A stretch of 64,000 nucleotides of DNA from Dissophora ornata (GCA_025201705.1 MU616585.1:1-64000); one strand, 5' to 3'. Positions 1 through 12,373 are shown, counted from the stretch's first letter. Numbers and translations: made by a program. Notes: a model not told the origin generated them from the sequence alone.

Positions 1-296
1 AAAAAAAAAAAGAAAAAGAGTCGGTACAACGCCAAGAACGAATGCACGTACGGAAAACTTTATTATTTCGTACGTTGGAATGTAGTCCCTCTTCCTGTTT
101 CCCTGGAGCTGTACCTTGTAACGTGAATACATCCCTTCTTGCTTCCTTGTCTTCCCCTTTCCCTTGCCTCGCAATAGTCCACGACAGAAGCCATCGGTGC
201 TCAGTAAGCATGTATTAAAATTGTTTATTAAAATGACAAAGTCTTGTTACTCAAGACGTCGTCAGCACATTCGCACAAGAAACGACCGTTTCTCCT
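1..296. other. no gene seen; 3' flank of the minus-strand gene
   Basis: The stretch starts with an A-run and is pyrimidine-rich on the plus strand. I see only the probable polyadenylation region of the minus-strand gene to the right. Confidence 0.4.
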
Positions 297-1248
297 TCAA
301 GCAAATTGAAAGACTTTTTGAGCGTCCTTGTCCTCAATGCGCGCGCGAGCGTATTCTTCTTTCGCTCTTTTCTTCGCGCGATCGGCATGTAATGCTCGCG
401 AAGCTGCATCCTCCTCCTCCTCTTCACTCGAAAGCCTTTCCAATTTCCCTATCAACTCGTAGACACAGACGCCATGAGCCTCAGAACAGCAGGATCGAGC
501 ACAGCAATGCCATCCAGAGTTGGTCGATGTTCTTCAAGTTTCTGCAATGCTGTTGTCATTTCAAGTGTAAGTAAGTGACAGTCGGAGACATGTTCTGTGC
601 ATTCTGAAGGAATATCCGTATTCATAGAATTTGACGACATCAAAAGGCCACCAGATACTTTAGACATTTGAGAGCCTGCTGAAACTTCGGTACCAAGGAC
701 CTCAGACACCAGTTCGACAAGGAACAAAGGAGAACCCACAAGTGCATCCGGTAGATGTAAACTCGTTGGCTCGTTGGCTACAGCCGAGTAATTTGGAACG
801 AATACTGTTGAGGCGTCCACCTACGAACTGGATAGTCTTGTTTGAGAACGAGTTCTGGGGCTATTGACGGATGCGACCATAGCTGGACCAATGTGGGACA
901 CTTCTCTTAGGCAGACTGATTCAGGCAGACATGTCAAAAAGGCGTCGTGTAAATCATGGTGGAAATGTTATTGAACAACAATGGTACAGGCGATGCCAAA
1001 TCTCAATCCTCTTCATCTGCAAACTAATCGTGATAGCACTACCTCTACCATAACCAAAGCCTTGGCAAACGGAGCCTCGACTGTCGCCCTCCATACTTGC
1101 ACAGCGTCCCAATGATATAAAATCCTGGATGGCGCTTCAGCTTCCTGCATTGGGTGCCGACATACTCCACATACGAACGATAGAATGAGCGCAAGGACTT
1201 TTTGCTCGGATCTTCTGACTGGAGAATGAATTCATTAAAGTTCAACAT
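297..1248 (-). pseudogene. unrecognised minus-strand gene, apparently frameshifted
   Basis: I do not recognise this gene. A plausible first exon starts at 1248 (MLNFNEFILQ...), and a second coding block lies at about 452-820. The C-terminal block (297-475) is rich in Glu, Lys and Arg and looks like a coiled coil (motif KLERLSSEEEEDAASRA). It ends in TGA at 297-299, followed on the minus strand by an AATAAA signal near 217-224, which supports a real 3' end. The middle and C-terminal blocks are in different frames. They join smoothly if a duplicated GT dinucleotide near 461-464 is removed, so this is either an indel error or a frameshift mutation. Joins between the first exon and the middle block are unresolved. 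No function is proposed. Confidence 0.35.
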
Positions 1249-1329
1249 TGTCGTGAAGAAAGTTTGATACAGGAGAGGAGACGCGCGTTTTTTGGTTTTT
1301 TTTTCAGCGTCGTGACACAACTCTTCATC

Positions 1330-1997
1330 ACTTCGTTTTTGTGTAAACTGGCTGCATTGTGAAATGAAGGCATGGTCCTAGACTACCGGCCGGATCGATG
1401 TTCACTTTGCGCGTTATGTCTCCTCTGTAGAAGTAGACTGCCAAATGTGTTTGTTAACAAGCGAAATTTTTTTTCCTTTACGCTGCCTGGCAAATCTTAC
1501 TCCCCCTACCCTACACATCTACACGTTCCACTTTGTAGTCAGCTCAGATTCTGACATGGCGCAAGGGGTTTACCACCCAAAGAATGCTCTACAAAATGTA
1601 CGCGACTACCGCTGCGCTCAAATGAGAGGCACTCTATGGGGGTGCCGAACGACACGATTGGCCTCGGAAATTCAATTTCAGGGCTGAGCTGTATGCCGCA
1701 TATCAACATTGCGGGCGCCATACAGATGGTACACATATCTTGAGGGATATTGCACGGTACAAAGAAAGTTTTACCAACAAAACTAGCTTTGAGAAGCCCA
1801 CTCAAGCGTAGCAAAAGGGAGACCGAACAACTCCATTGAACAATTGAACAAGGGGCTTACTACGGATAATTTGGTGAATAAAGAGCCCGTGGCTTTTTTC
1901 TTTGTCCATTTCTTTCCCACGACCACTAAAACGAATTCTCCCTCTATTTTTTTTTCATTCCTCAACACATTCACATTCCAAAAAAAAAACGCACAAA
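1330..1997. promoter_or_regulatory. intergenic, upstream of QDPR
   Basis: No convincing gene is visible. The last 100 bp (about 1890-1980) are strongly pyrimidine-rich on the plus strand, followed by an A-run and the sequence CACAAAATG at the start codon. This looks like a fungal promoter/leader with an A-rich start context. It probably serves QDPR to the right. Confidence 0.4.
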
Positions 1998-3136
1998 ATG
2001 GTTTCCAGCATTGTTGTCTACGGCGGTTCCGGCGCTCTTGGTCGCGCTATAGTCTCGGCCTTTATTCAGAAACAGTGGGTAATCTACCTCGTATTTGCTT
2101 ACAGCTCTTGCCTCTCTCGCACAGCATTGAGCGCAATGAACCATGCCTAACTCTCTGTATCTTACGCTAACGTGTGTGCCCATGTAGGCAGTGACCTCGA
2201 TCGATTTTTTCGCCAACCAGGAAGCGACAACTAACATTCTGCTTGAGAAGAACGACTCTTTGGCAGAGCAAGGAAAGCGTGTCACCGGTGCTGTAAGCGG
2301 ACAAGTCGACGCGATTGTCTGTGTTGCAGGAGGATGGGCAGGCGGTAACGCCGCTTCCGATGGTAGGAAAGCTTTCTTGTTTAGTAATGGTGAGGCAAGT
2401 AGGACGTCTGCTAACAGATGCTACTACTGGATCCTAATTAGAGCTGTTTGAAACCTCGGAGTTAATGTGGAAACAGTCTGTACACTCGTCCTTGGTTGCG
2501 GCCCACCTCGCCTCCAAATCTCTGAAGTCGTGAGTGCGCCTCTTTTCTCCATGACCCGATGTTTCTATGTCTCTGGCCCCAAATCTCTGAGGTTTTAATT
2601 GAACTGTTGATAATCTAGGGGTGGTCTGTTGACATTGACTGGTGCATTCCCCGCTCAGAAAGGCACTCCATTCATGATTGGATACGGTATGGCCAAGGCC
2701 GCAGTCCACCAGCTGGTAGCAAGCTTGGCAGGCCCTGACTCTGGAATCCCTGCGGACGCCAGAGTCAACGCTATTCTCCCGTAGGTGGAACACAATGCTT
2801 TTGTTTTCCAATCAAGATGGTGCTTACATCAATTTGTCACTAATTTCCATTTTACACAACGAATAGCGTGACCCTTGATACGCCCATGAACCGTTCCGGC
2901 ATGCCCAATGCTGACTTCTCCTCGTGGACTCCTTGCTCTGAGGTTGCTGAGTACGTAGGACTTTCGATTCCTTCATGACGTGTATATTGATCAGGAGCTT
3001 CATATCTGTTACTGATATTTTGTTTATCCTTAACAGGACAATCCACGCATGGGCGACAAACGCGATCCCGGTTACCTCAGGCAAGCTGGTCGAGATTGTG
3101 ACCAAGGACAGCAAGACTACCTACACCGAGAAGTAA
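1998..3136 (+). CDS. QDPR: dihydropteridine reductase (QDPR-like)
   Basis: Quinoid dihydropteridine reductase regenerates tetrahydrobiopterin from the quinonoid dihydro form with NADH; it is a cytosolic short-chain dehydrogenase. Exons: 1998-2078, 2188-2362, 2442-2529, 2619-2780, 2867-2950 and 3037-3136, all in phase, giving about 229 aa, close to the animal enzyme (about 244 aa). The N-terminal dinucleotide-binding motif [10 protein letters not shown] is present, as are the strand [13 protein letters not shown], the catalytic YGMAK (YxxxK) and the family-specific [13 protein letters not shown] block. All five introns are GT-AG. The start at 1998 is the first ATG and places the Rossmann motif 7 residues in. 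The enzyme is unusual in fungi; it is known in Mortierella, where it accompanies a biopterin-dependent phenylalanine hydroxylase (established knowledge, not visible here). Confidence 0.93.
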
Positions 3137-3141
3137 AATCA

Positions 3142-3414
3142 ATGGCTTTTAAAAAGCGCACACAACATATTCGCGCAGTTCGCGAACAAGCCCATACCAT
3201 TAAACATCCTAGTAACATGGCGACCACCAAAACTTCAAAGCATGAACCCAAAATCATCGATGATGTATTCAAGCTATCCATCGCGGAGCATGCCTCTTAT
3301 TTGGAACGTCTTCATCATATTACAGTTGTCCCAAAGGACCTGGACACAACCGCAAAGTCGCGAATGTTAGCCTGTCAATTCATCAACTACAACGACCCAA
3401 TTCTGCCAGCGTAG
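3142..3414 (+). CDS. small ORF directly after QDPR, unknown
   Basis: A 90-residue ORF starts 5 bases after the QDPR stop. It is basic at the N terminus and contains IIDDVFKLSIAEHASYLERL, which could form an amphipathic helix. I do not recognise it. It could simply be QDPR 3' untranslated sequence; no intron or independent promoter is evident. It is listed because its composition looks protein-like. Confidence 0.2.
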   Translation: MAFKKRTQHIRAVREQAHTIKHPSNMATTKTSKHEPKIIDDVFKLSIAEHASYLERLHHITVVPKDLDTTAKSRMLACQFINYNDPILPA

Positions 3415-4540
3415 AAACGACATTGCAGTTCTCTCTAATGCGACCACACAGAACTCATCCCTGATTTATTTACTCACAGATGGCAAGGCAGGAAGAGATT
3501 GTGGCTCGAGCCACCTATTCAGGCAACAATACATGGTACTTGGGTGATAAACTTTAATGTTGTAGCGCTCAACTGATTGTGAGGAAGACTATGTGGTGGT
3601 TGAATCAAGAGGAGTGCGGACAGGAGGAAAGCGAGTATCTGAAGTCCCTGGAGGAGCATGGAGGGAGGTGGGAGGAATAGTTCCAGGACTGGACACCGAC
3701 ACCCAAAGGAACCCTCGCCATGCCCATCGGCATCGCTCCACAGACTCTGTGGAACCTTGCATGCTTCTCTCCATAAAGTGAAAGTCTCTTTGCGCCGCTG
3801 TCATGGGTTACGGCCCTTAAGCCATCCATGGAGTGAGTCACGCTGTAATTATTGCGGATGTTTCATCGATCGCATCCATCGTTTTCCTCTTCCATCCGTC
3901 CATCCCATCCATCCTCCGCCATCCCCCACCCCATCCATTCCCCACATCCGTCCCAAACCATCCATCCGCACACCTGCGCCAGACATCCATCCATCCACTG
4001 AAAGGCTACCTCTGCCTCCAAGGTTCGTTGTTTCTACCATTGATGTAATCGCTGGTTACCACCCTCATTGAGCTGCTGCTGCGCCAGCTTTCCCTGATAT
4101 TCCGTTAAACTTTGGTACCTTGTGCCTCCGCCCCTGTTTAAGCACCCACAGACCTGACGGCTGGTGGCGCGGAGTTGTAATATGTTGAGAAGATGGTGGC
4201 AAAGCCCATCTATCTTCTTTCCATCTTTCATCCTTCCGCAGTGATGATGATGATGTGATGATGTGATGTCGCACTCGTTTGTGTGACGAATTGAGGTCAA
4301 AAAGAAGGCTCCACTTCATACTTCAGATGTATAGACATGTGATCGTTGGATACACAAGGCCACGCGGGGGCCAGATATCCTCGTATTTGCGTATGCGGAA
4401 GGTCGTTTTATCCCTTCGGTTACACTGTATCCTATCCCCCATCTGCGCGCTCCCATCTGCGCGCTCAACAGTTACACATAATTCAAGCTAACCCTCACTC
4501 TATGACTGTGTAGATCATATCATCACTCAGTATCAACGCA
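3415..4540. repeat. intergenic region with CCAT-rich and GATGAT simple repeats
   Basis: Between QDPR and the PP1 gene there is no convincing gene. About 3890-4010 is a degenerate CCATCCAT tract (several interrupted runs). About 4223-4270 is a GATGAT/GTGATG tract with its complement-like CATCAT sense on the other strand. ORFs across it are proline/histidine low-complexity artefacts. The last 60 bp before 4541 are the presumed PP1 leader. Confidence 0.6.
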
Positions 4541-5738
4541 ATGGGTGATACCGCAAACATCGACCTCGATTCTATCATCGAGAGATTGTTGGAAGGTAGG
4601 GAATTTTTGACTAAGATCCAGCTTTTCTGTCTCTACGATTCATAAACCTCTGCAACGCGCTCATTAAAGTCCACTTTATCTGTCTTCTCCAACAAAGTTC
4701 GTAGCTCGCGTCCTGGCAAGCAGGTACAGCTAGGTGAGCATGAGATTCGATTCCTGTGCACAACAGCTCGCGAGATCTTCATGTCCCAACCGATTCTGCT
4801 GGAGCTCGAAGCCCCGATCAAGGTCTGTGGTGATGTCCATGGCCAATACTACGATCTTTTGCGTCTGTTCGAATACGGCGGATTCCCTCCCGAAGCCAAT
4901 TACCTCTTCTTGGGCGACTATGTCGATCGCGGCAAACAGTCCCTTGAGGTGATCTGTCTTCTCTTTGCTTACAAGATCAAGTATCCTGAAAACTTCTTCA
5001 TCCTCCGGGGCAACCATGAATGCGCGAGCACAAACCGAATTTACGGGTTCTACGATGAGTGTAAGCGTCGCTACAACATTAAGTTGTGGAAGACGTTTAC
5101 GGACTGCTTCAATTGCCTCCCCGTGGCTGCAATTGTTGATGAAAAGATCTTTTGCATGCACGGGGGACTTTCACCCGATCTCTTGAATATGGAGCAGATT
5201 CGACGAGTTATGAGACCAACGGACATTCCTGACACTGGTCTTTTGTGTGATCTTTTGTGGTCGGATCCTGACAAGGATATTACGGGTTGGGGTGAGAATG
5301 ACCGCGGTGTCTCCTTCACGTTTGGTCCTGACGTCGTGAGCAGATTTTTGCAGAAACACGATATGGAGTTGATTTGTCGCGCGCATCAGGTTGTCGAAGA
5401 TGGATACGAGTTCTTTGCGAAGCGTCAGCTGGTGACGCTGTTCTCTGCACCCAATTATTGCGGAGAGTTTGATAACGCCGGTGCTATGATGAGCGTCGAT
5501 GAGACATTGATGTGCTCATTCCAGGTACTTGTTGTGAAAACATCTGAGCGACTTGTATTTTGCTTTATCTCCCCTGTTGATACTGACGGTGAGAGTTTTC
5601 TCTGCTATGCTTTCTTTGTTATTTATCACTCGCAAACAGATCCTAAAACCGGCAGAGAAGAAACCCAAGTACTCATATAGCGGTCTCGGCGGTGCTACAC
5701 GCGGCAAGAAGAAGAAGGAAATGGCCAAGGTCACGTAA
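4541..5738 (+). CDS. Ser/Thr protein phosphatase PP1 catalytic subunit
   Basis: Type-1 protein phosphatase catalytic subunit (GLC7/PP1c family), a metal-dependent phosphatase that acts with many targeting subunits in the nucleus and cytoplasm. Exons 4541-4595, 4698-5524 and 5640-5738 join in phase to about 326 aa, the normal length. The start [18 protein letters not shown] matches the family N terminus. Metal-binding and catalytic motifs are intact: [41 protein letters not shown] and [16 protein letters not shown]. The last intron falls exactly after MCSFQ, and the C-terminal exon begins [11 protein letters not shown] and ends in a Lys-rich tail ([10 protein letters not shown]). Identity is certain to family level. 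Confidence 0.97.
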
Positions 5739-6218
5739 CTATTCTAGACGACGAATAGATAATACGAAGACTTGATACATAAAAACGTTAGCAATACCCT
5801 TTCTCTGGACAGCCCGGCATATTTATAATGCTCACACGAGAGGGTGTTACCTGTTCTAATGCTTCGCTGGTAGCCTGCGTCGAGACGCTTTCAGTTGGCT
5901 AGTCTCCAGCTAGACCATTGGTTTTGTAGGAGGGACATTTGCTGCTTGCCAGGCATTTTTCTGCCGAACCAACAGCGTGAGGAAACTTTGACTGTTATCA
6001 GCTATCATGAGCCAGAAGGAGTCGTTGGGGCGTCACCACAGACAATGAAAGGGAAAAGAACAAAAGCTGTCAATCCTGTCAATAACGTGGGTGAGTATTA
6101 CGAGATTTTCACTTTATGGAGAAGAGCATGATCTCCCACACAAATGAAGAGTACGCGTGGCACTTTTGTGTTCTTCTCATCTTTCATTCATTGCAGTAAC
6201 CTTCCTACCCCTTCTCAA
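5739..6218. other. intergenic, PP1 terminator side and DDI1 promoter
   Basis: No gene recognised. A short ORF at 5895-6131 lacks any family feature. The sequence just before 6219 is pyrimidine-rich (CTTCCTACCCCTTCTCAA), consistent with a fungal transcription start region. Confidence 0.35.
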
Positions 6219-8062
6219 ATGCGCGTTTCCATTCTTACCGATCAGGGTGATATCCATACAATCGAGGTCGACTCCCAAATGGAGCTCGAGAACATAAAGG
6301 CTCTTCTCGAAGCAGACGTATGTCGCCCATTGTTTCTCTCCTGTTTCTGCTCTCTTGGGAGAGGGTTTTTGCTGTGCCTGTTGACGTGTAGCGAGCTAAC
6401 GTCATTCTCTCCGATACAGTGCAACATCCCAGTGGATGAACAGGTCCTAATCCATAATAACGTGGAGCTTCAGGACCCTAAATCGACACTCGAAGCCAAC
6501 AATGTCGCCCCAGACGATATCTTGACCCTCCAGAGACGTTCTAAGAAGCAGCGCACCACTAACATCGCTGCCATTGGCGGTGGAGCCGAATCTGGGCCCT
6601 CTATCCAACCAGGCCAGATTTCTCAGGGAGGAGGTGATCCACATAATGCAGAGCAGATTCGTCAGCACATCATCAGTAATCCTAGCATGCTTCGCCAGCT
6701 TCAAGAGGTATAGGAAACTTGTGTGTCGTAGCATGAAGTCAGCAATGCTGAAACGTTTTGAACAGGCGATGCGTGGACTGATAATGGGTGTTTAATGCAA
6801 CGATTTTACGTTAGACACAACCTGAGCTCGCAGCTGCAGCTCAGAATGATCCCAATCGGTTCCATGAGATGATTCGTGAACTAGATGTACAGAGACGAAG
6901 CGCGGAAATGGCCCGTGTTCGAGAAATTGTGGGTTGCTTTTTAAATTTTATATTTGCTATTGTTTCGCTGCTTGCGATCTCCCAATTTCGCAACACTGTA
7001 CTGAAGTATTTTCCCTCTCGTGACAACAGAACCAATTGAACGCAGATCCTTTTGATCTTGAGGCACAGAGGAGGATTGAGGAAGCCATCAGGCTTGAAAA
7101 CGTTGCAGCAAATATGGAAGCGGCTATGGAGTACAATCCAGAATCATTTGGGCGTGTTACTATGCTCTACATTGAAGCCGAGGTCAATGGACACCCTGTC
7201 AAGGCGTTTGTGGATTCTGGCGCTCAAGCCACTATTAGTAAGCTGAACAAATGCAATATTCAGTATTTCCAAATAGGTCCTTCGCTGGATGCTGATCACT
7301 GGCTGACACTCAATTATCGTTAGTGAGCCCCGAGTGCGCAGAAGCGTGCGGAATCATGCGACTAGTCGACAGGCGATTTGCAGGCATTGCACGAGGAGTC
7401 GGTGTCGCCAAAATCTTGGGACGTGTACACAGTGCACAAATTCGCGTGGGCAGGGAACTCTTTTTGGCCTGCTCTTTCACCATCATGGAAGGCAAAGGCG
7501 TGGATTTGCTGTTTGGGCTGGACATGCTAAAACGTCATCAGGCGTGTATTGATTTGGGGAAAGATTGCTTGGTTATCAATGGCACCGAGATCAGGTTCTT
7601 GTCAGAGCATGAGCTGCCTAACAGTGCCAAAGAGAATCCAGAGCTCACATCGGAGGAACTAGCGGCCATTGGCAAGCCAGAGGCCGGAGCTGAGGCTTCG
7701 TCGTCGTCTTCATCTTCACAAGACCAGGGGAGTGCCAATCCCAGGTCTGCATCATCCACAGGACCAACCGCAGCCAATATTCGACCTGCAGCCAATCCCC
7801 AACCTGCAGCCAATCCAGCCACAGCATGGCCACAGACTGCTGCACCTGCGCCTACCGCACCATCTGCAGGTAAGTGGAGTAATAAGTGGAATATGTGCTG
7901 TAAGTGACTCGCGGACTAAGACGACCACTTCCCCTTTTAGGAACATACCCCGAGGAGCATATCCAGACACTGATGGCCTTGGGCGCTACACGCCCAGAGG
8001 TGATTGCGGCTCTGGATGCAGCAGGAGGCAACGTCGACTTTGCGGCCAGTTTCCTGTTTTGA
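6219..8062 (+). CDS. DDI1: DDI1-type ubiquitin shuttle / retroviral-like aspartic protease
   Basis: DNA-damage-inducible protein 1: a proteasomal shuttle with a retropepsin-like protease that cleaves ubiquitinated substrates. Six exons join in phase: 6219-6317, 6420-6707, 6815-6928, 7030-7237, 7324-7869 and 7941-8062, about 458 aa. Domain order: ubiquitin-like domain at residues 1-75 ([19 protein letters not shown]); helical domain with the [10 protein letters not shown] and [16 protein letters not shown] motifs; RVP protease with active site [13 protein letters not shown] across the fourth intron and [15 protein letters not shown]; a Ser/Ala/Pro linker of repeated [14 protein letters not shown] sequence; and a C-terminal UBA domain ([20 protein letters not shown]...) ending FAASFLF. 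The UBA is absent from many animal DDI proteins but typical of fungi. The 3' end carries AATAAA near 8105, converging on the C2CD5-like gene only 95 bp away. Confidence 0.95.
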
Positions 8063-8157
8063 AGTCCTGCGAAGTGATCACAGGCAATACAAAGGGACCA
8101 TAGTAAATAAATGAGATTATTATTGATTGTCGTTCCATTGAGCAAAGCGAACACAAG

Positions 8158-11100
8158 CTACGTTTTTAGCATAGCATGCTCTGGTTCAGAGCTTGGTAAC
8201 GTGGAGGACGGAATATCAACGCTTTCGATACTCTGATTATTTTCCGAGCCAGACATCACTGGCGTGTCGCTGGCGCCTAGTCTGTCTTTCTCAGCTTCGC
8301 GCGCTAGGCCATGCTCTTCTTCATCGTCTTGCTCAGATTCATGCTCAGATTCGCCATCACTATCCGAGGCGCACGAGCTGCTTGAACTACGATCCATCAG
8401 TGCACATCCCACCACATCTCCACTAATTGATATCAGCGCATATCCTTGATTCTTGACGCTTTCCTGAAAGAAGCTCTCGTCAACACGCAGGCCAACAATC
8501 GCATCTCCACCAAGTGCTGCCACGTGCGATCTTGCCACTGCCTGAATCTCCATCAGGAACACATGTACAAAGCCACCCATTCCGCTCGAAACCGTCGTGT
8601 CATGCAAAATGTGAGTCTCTTTGACAAAGTGTAGAGAGAGCTTGCCCAAGTAACGAGTCGGCGTCCTCCCAGGAATAAATGACAGGGGTGTCATCTCAAT
8701 AAATGGTCGATCTGCAGGCATCATTGGCAATAGCATCACCCTTTTAGACTCCTCTTGCCAGTCTTGCTGATTGATCGTAGACGATATGGACTGATGTCGG
8801 TTGTGAAACTGGAATCCTGAATTCGTAGTCCCTGTCCCAGTCATCCTCTCGCTGTTGTAACTTCCATTGGAAGAGCTTGGTCGATTAACCGGACTTTGCG
8901 GTGGGGCAAGGCTCGAGCTGTTGACGGACAATGTCTGAGGCAAACTGTCCTGTGGACTGTATATCCCCTGACGAATAGGGGTAGTAGGTTCGCTATCCGC
9001 AATAGGGAAGTAGTTGAAGTGGTCTCTCGCCGGAGTCGTAGGAGTCACCGCTGAGGCAGATTCAACGACCATATTGCTGGACGTTTGGGCCATCAATGGA
9101 TGAGTTGGTACAAATCCAGCATGAAGATCCGCAAGTGTGCTAGTGGGTGTTATTGACTGCGATGAGGATGGTGTTTGTCGCGGGGATTCCGATATTTGAC
9201 ACTCGTCCATATGGAAAACCATTGAGTCCTCAACAGGCGCCACCCGTGATTGGCTATCAGGAGCACTGAATGAGGCTCCATTATCTGACTCAGACCTGGA
9301 GCGGCTGGTGGAGAGCACAGCCGAGCTTGACATAGATTTCCAGGGAGAAAGGGTGATCGGTATTCCAAGAGGCTCCAGAGCATCTGTCTGGCGCTGCTGT
9401 CCAAGTGCAACTGCCGTCAGCTGAATTTGCACCTCGTTCGACCTCGGTAGCTGAATATTGTACGTTATACCCGCCAAGACACAGTCAGTGAAATAAGACA
9501 GTCGAAAGCGAAGATCCTCGTAGATAGACCGGAACAGTGCGGCTAGTTGTCGATTGGGGTGGTGGGATATCATATTGATGTGACCCTGCTTAACGGTTGT
9601 TATCAAATGAGCATTGTCAGGTATCATGGGGTCAGTGCTGACGAAGTATGGGTGGTTGGGCAGGGTTTCGGTGCTGCACAACAAGAAGCCGTCTGTAAAG
9701 ACAGGGTCCAACAAAACCGCCATCAAGTCCTCGTCCGCATCGTCATCGATCTGGATCACAACATTTGTTTGGTAGTTGTCCTTTTCGGCTTCATCCTCAG
9801 AGTCTGAACTCGATCCAGAACTGTCGTCATCGACATGTCCCGCCGAAATGTTGTCTACCAGAGCCGGTGATACACCTGGATCTCCATCCTCCAGTACCCG
9901 CAGCTTTGCAGCCTCCAAATTCTTCCGGTTCGTTTCCGAAAGTTCCATAATTTTACGCTGCATCTCCAACAGTTTTTTGTCCTCCTCATCGATGACATCC
10001 AAATTTCTCGAAATCCTGAGTGCTGGTGGTGTTGGTAGAGCAGACAGATACATTGCAGTACCACAGGCAACAGCGACTATAAGAGAGTCTCCCACTGCGA
10101 GTTGAAACCGCAACCCGAAGATGGCGTTCAGTCCATGGATCTTCAGTTTGTACATGAGTTGTCGGTGCAAGTCATACTCCACGAACGGGATCGCATCGCT
10201 GACAATTGTTGCATTCGACTCGCCGTCCTTCCTTTTTTTGGCGCGACAGACGTGCGCTTCTACGAAAACGCTTTGTCCAATCACGCCTAGTTCTGCTGGA
10301 GGCTCCACAGTGCTGAGTAGGATTTCCGGAACATACTTCTTCTTGCACTTTTGACACTTGACGAGACTCATGGGGAAAGGCGAGGACTTGCGGTGGAAAG
10401 GGATATGACACATCCTGCAGGCTAACAGGCACCATGGAACACGTGAAGTTAGCTCTCGCCATATTTCAAGTCTCTTTTACAACAAGGTGTACGTGTTTAT
10501 ATGTTTCAGTAAGCTTCTTACCAGAGGGTTGTTTCTTCTTGCTTTTGCGCTTCGCTAGCATGTCCATCCACTGTTGCTCCTTAATGGAATTCTGGATGCT
10601 TGCTTTAGCCCCAATAGATGTAGAGAGGGTGTCCAGAGGGTTATCATATGACCGACTGATACTGCCTGACCGAGACAAGTTTCTGTTAATATTATCAAAA
10701 AATCCTGGTGTGAAGGCCGTCATATCCAGGTTAGCCGCCGTTCCAACTGCAGACAGTACAATTAGCTCGTCGTTGATAGTGGCCGCTTCTTGGTATCCGA
10801 TGACATGGGAGCACCCCAGAACTCGCGCATGAGACTTGATCTCATCCCTCAACTCGTTCCACCAAGCATCGCGTGTTTCCACATCATCATTCTCAATTAA
10901 CTTGACAGACCGGGCACTCACAATACCGCCTAGATTAAAAACAGTTCCAGGTGGAAACTCGTGCAGCGTGAAAATTTGTTGCTCGAGATATTTGTAGTTG
11001 TTGATGCTGTTCTTAGCTCCGCTAGCGATCGACGGAGCAGAATCAGCGCTGCTACTGCTTTCACTCGAAAAGGAAGAGGCAGCACCCCGTTGTGTCGATA

Positions 11101-12078
11101 TAGGTATCATATTCTCCGAATTTAAGCCAGTGCCAAGCGGACTCGAGTCCTGCTCTGTTTCGACAGCTGATAGGAGAAATTCTCCGTCATTTGGTACAAT
11201 CTGTTGTGTTTTGTCGTTGAACGGGGTCGTCGAGTTTGAGACAAGGGCGATCTTGACCGCTGTTCCAACTGCTCGGGCAGTAATAGCATGCTCCTTGTTC
11301 TCAAGATCGAAGCATTGCTGATATCCCAAAACAGCATTGCCTCCCATCTCCAACGTTTCCTTGCCGAGCAGTCGGCGAAGTTGACCTGAGAGTCGGAAAA
11401 GAAGTCTTTGGCGAGCTTCATTTGATGACCGCTGAGTACGGAAGCTGTCGCTCCAATGGTACTCGGGATCATCCTCGTTAACAATCGCGTCAACGAATCC
11501 GTGCATTGCCACAATCTGATACCCCGCAGGCAAGGACGTGGTCGAAAAGAACATAATTCCTGCCGAGGAGTCCTTGAATGGGTTGACGTCGCCAAAAAAT
11601 TGGAGCTTGACTTGGACGTTGACCTCTCCTCGTACTCCGCGGATGGTGTCGTAAATTGGAAACCATCCTGCGATCTGCCACGGGGAGTTGACGGGCAAGA
11701 GGGGGTTAAGGTCTATAAAGACCGAGCCGACAGAGTCGTTTGCAGTGATGGCGTCGTAATCGAGAAGCTTCAGCTCCAAAGGTTCGTTTTGCAAGTCTGC
11801 ATCATCGGTAACTTCGAATCGAAAGTCCTACATTGAGTCGCGCATTTCAAACAAATATTCATGAGTACCCAAGCAAGGTTACAGTGAAAAATGCGTTGCA
11901 TGGAGTGCAAGCTTACTTCGTTCCAGACTGGATTGAGTGTCTTACGGCAAACAGTCGTCCGCTGGGCCTCAAAGTCAGCAAAACGGACCTCGACATAGGC
12001 ATCGGTTAGGTCGGAGGCCTTGTCCATGACTGGGAGATCCCTGGCGCCGACGACCCTAATCTTCAAGATACATGGCAT
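8158..12078 (-). CDS. C2CD5/CDP138-like C2-domain protein
   Basis: Homologue of animal C2CD5 (CDP138), a calcium/phospholipid-binding protein linked to insulin-stimulated vesicle fusion. Exons on the minus strand are 12078-11917, 11827-10522 and 10421-8158, in phase, about 1243 aa. The N-terminal C2 domain starts MPCILKIRVVGARDLPVMDK and contains ASDLTDAYVEVRF and LNPVWNE. A GWFPIYDTIRGVRGE stretch follows, then paired segments with SNEARQRLLFRLSGQL and GGNAVLGYQQCFDLE. A second block has GGIVSARSVKLIEN and TRDAWWNELRDEIKSHARVLG. Two Cys pairs (CRMC, CQKC) suggest a zinc site; the first is completed only by choosing the acceptor at 10422-10424. Near the C terminus are MTPLSFIPGRTPTRYLG and SHVAALGGDAIVGLRV, diagnostic of the family. 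The linkers are Ser- and acid-rich. Its role in a fungus is inferred only as membrane or vesicle traffic. Confidence 0.88.
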
Positions 12079-12373
12079 GTTTTGGCGTCTTGCAGTGGTG
12101 CGGGTTGGACGGCTCAGGAGCAAAATAAGGAGCAGTAAAATATTTGATTTTGATTTTTTTTTAAAGGCGACGTCCACGACCTGTCGCGTTTGACCGAATA
12201 CTACACAGAATCACCATTGATCAGCGGTCGATGAACAAAAGCCCACTACAGCGGGATGTAATTGCAGCTGCTGGGACTTGAGACTCATCTCACACATAAC
12301 ACCTATTAAATACGCGCGCCATGGCCTCACAAACAGGAACCAAACGAGGAACTGCAGTCATCAGAGATAGAGT

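Noticed and set aside
164..574. 136-residue plus-strand ORF
   Set aside because: Arg/Ser/His-rich mirror of the minus-strand gene; the minus strand has the stop and polyadenylation signal.
3658..4071. Pro/His-rich 137-residue ORF
   Set aside because: Generated by the CCATCCAT simple repeat; no other coding signs.
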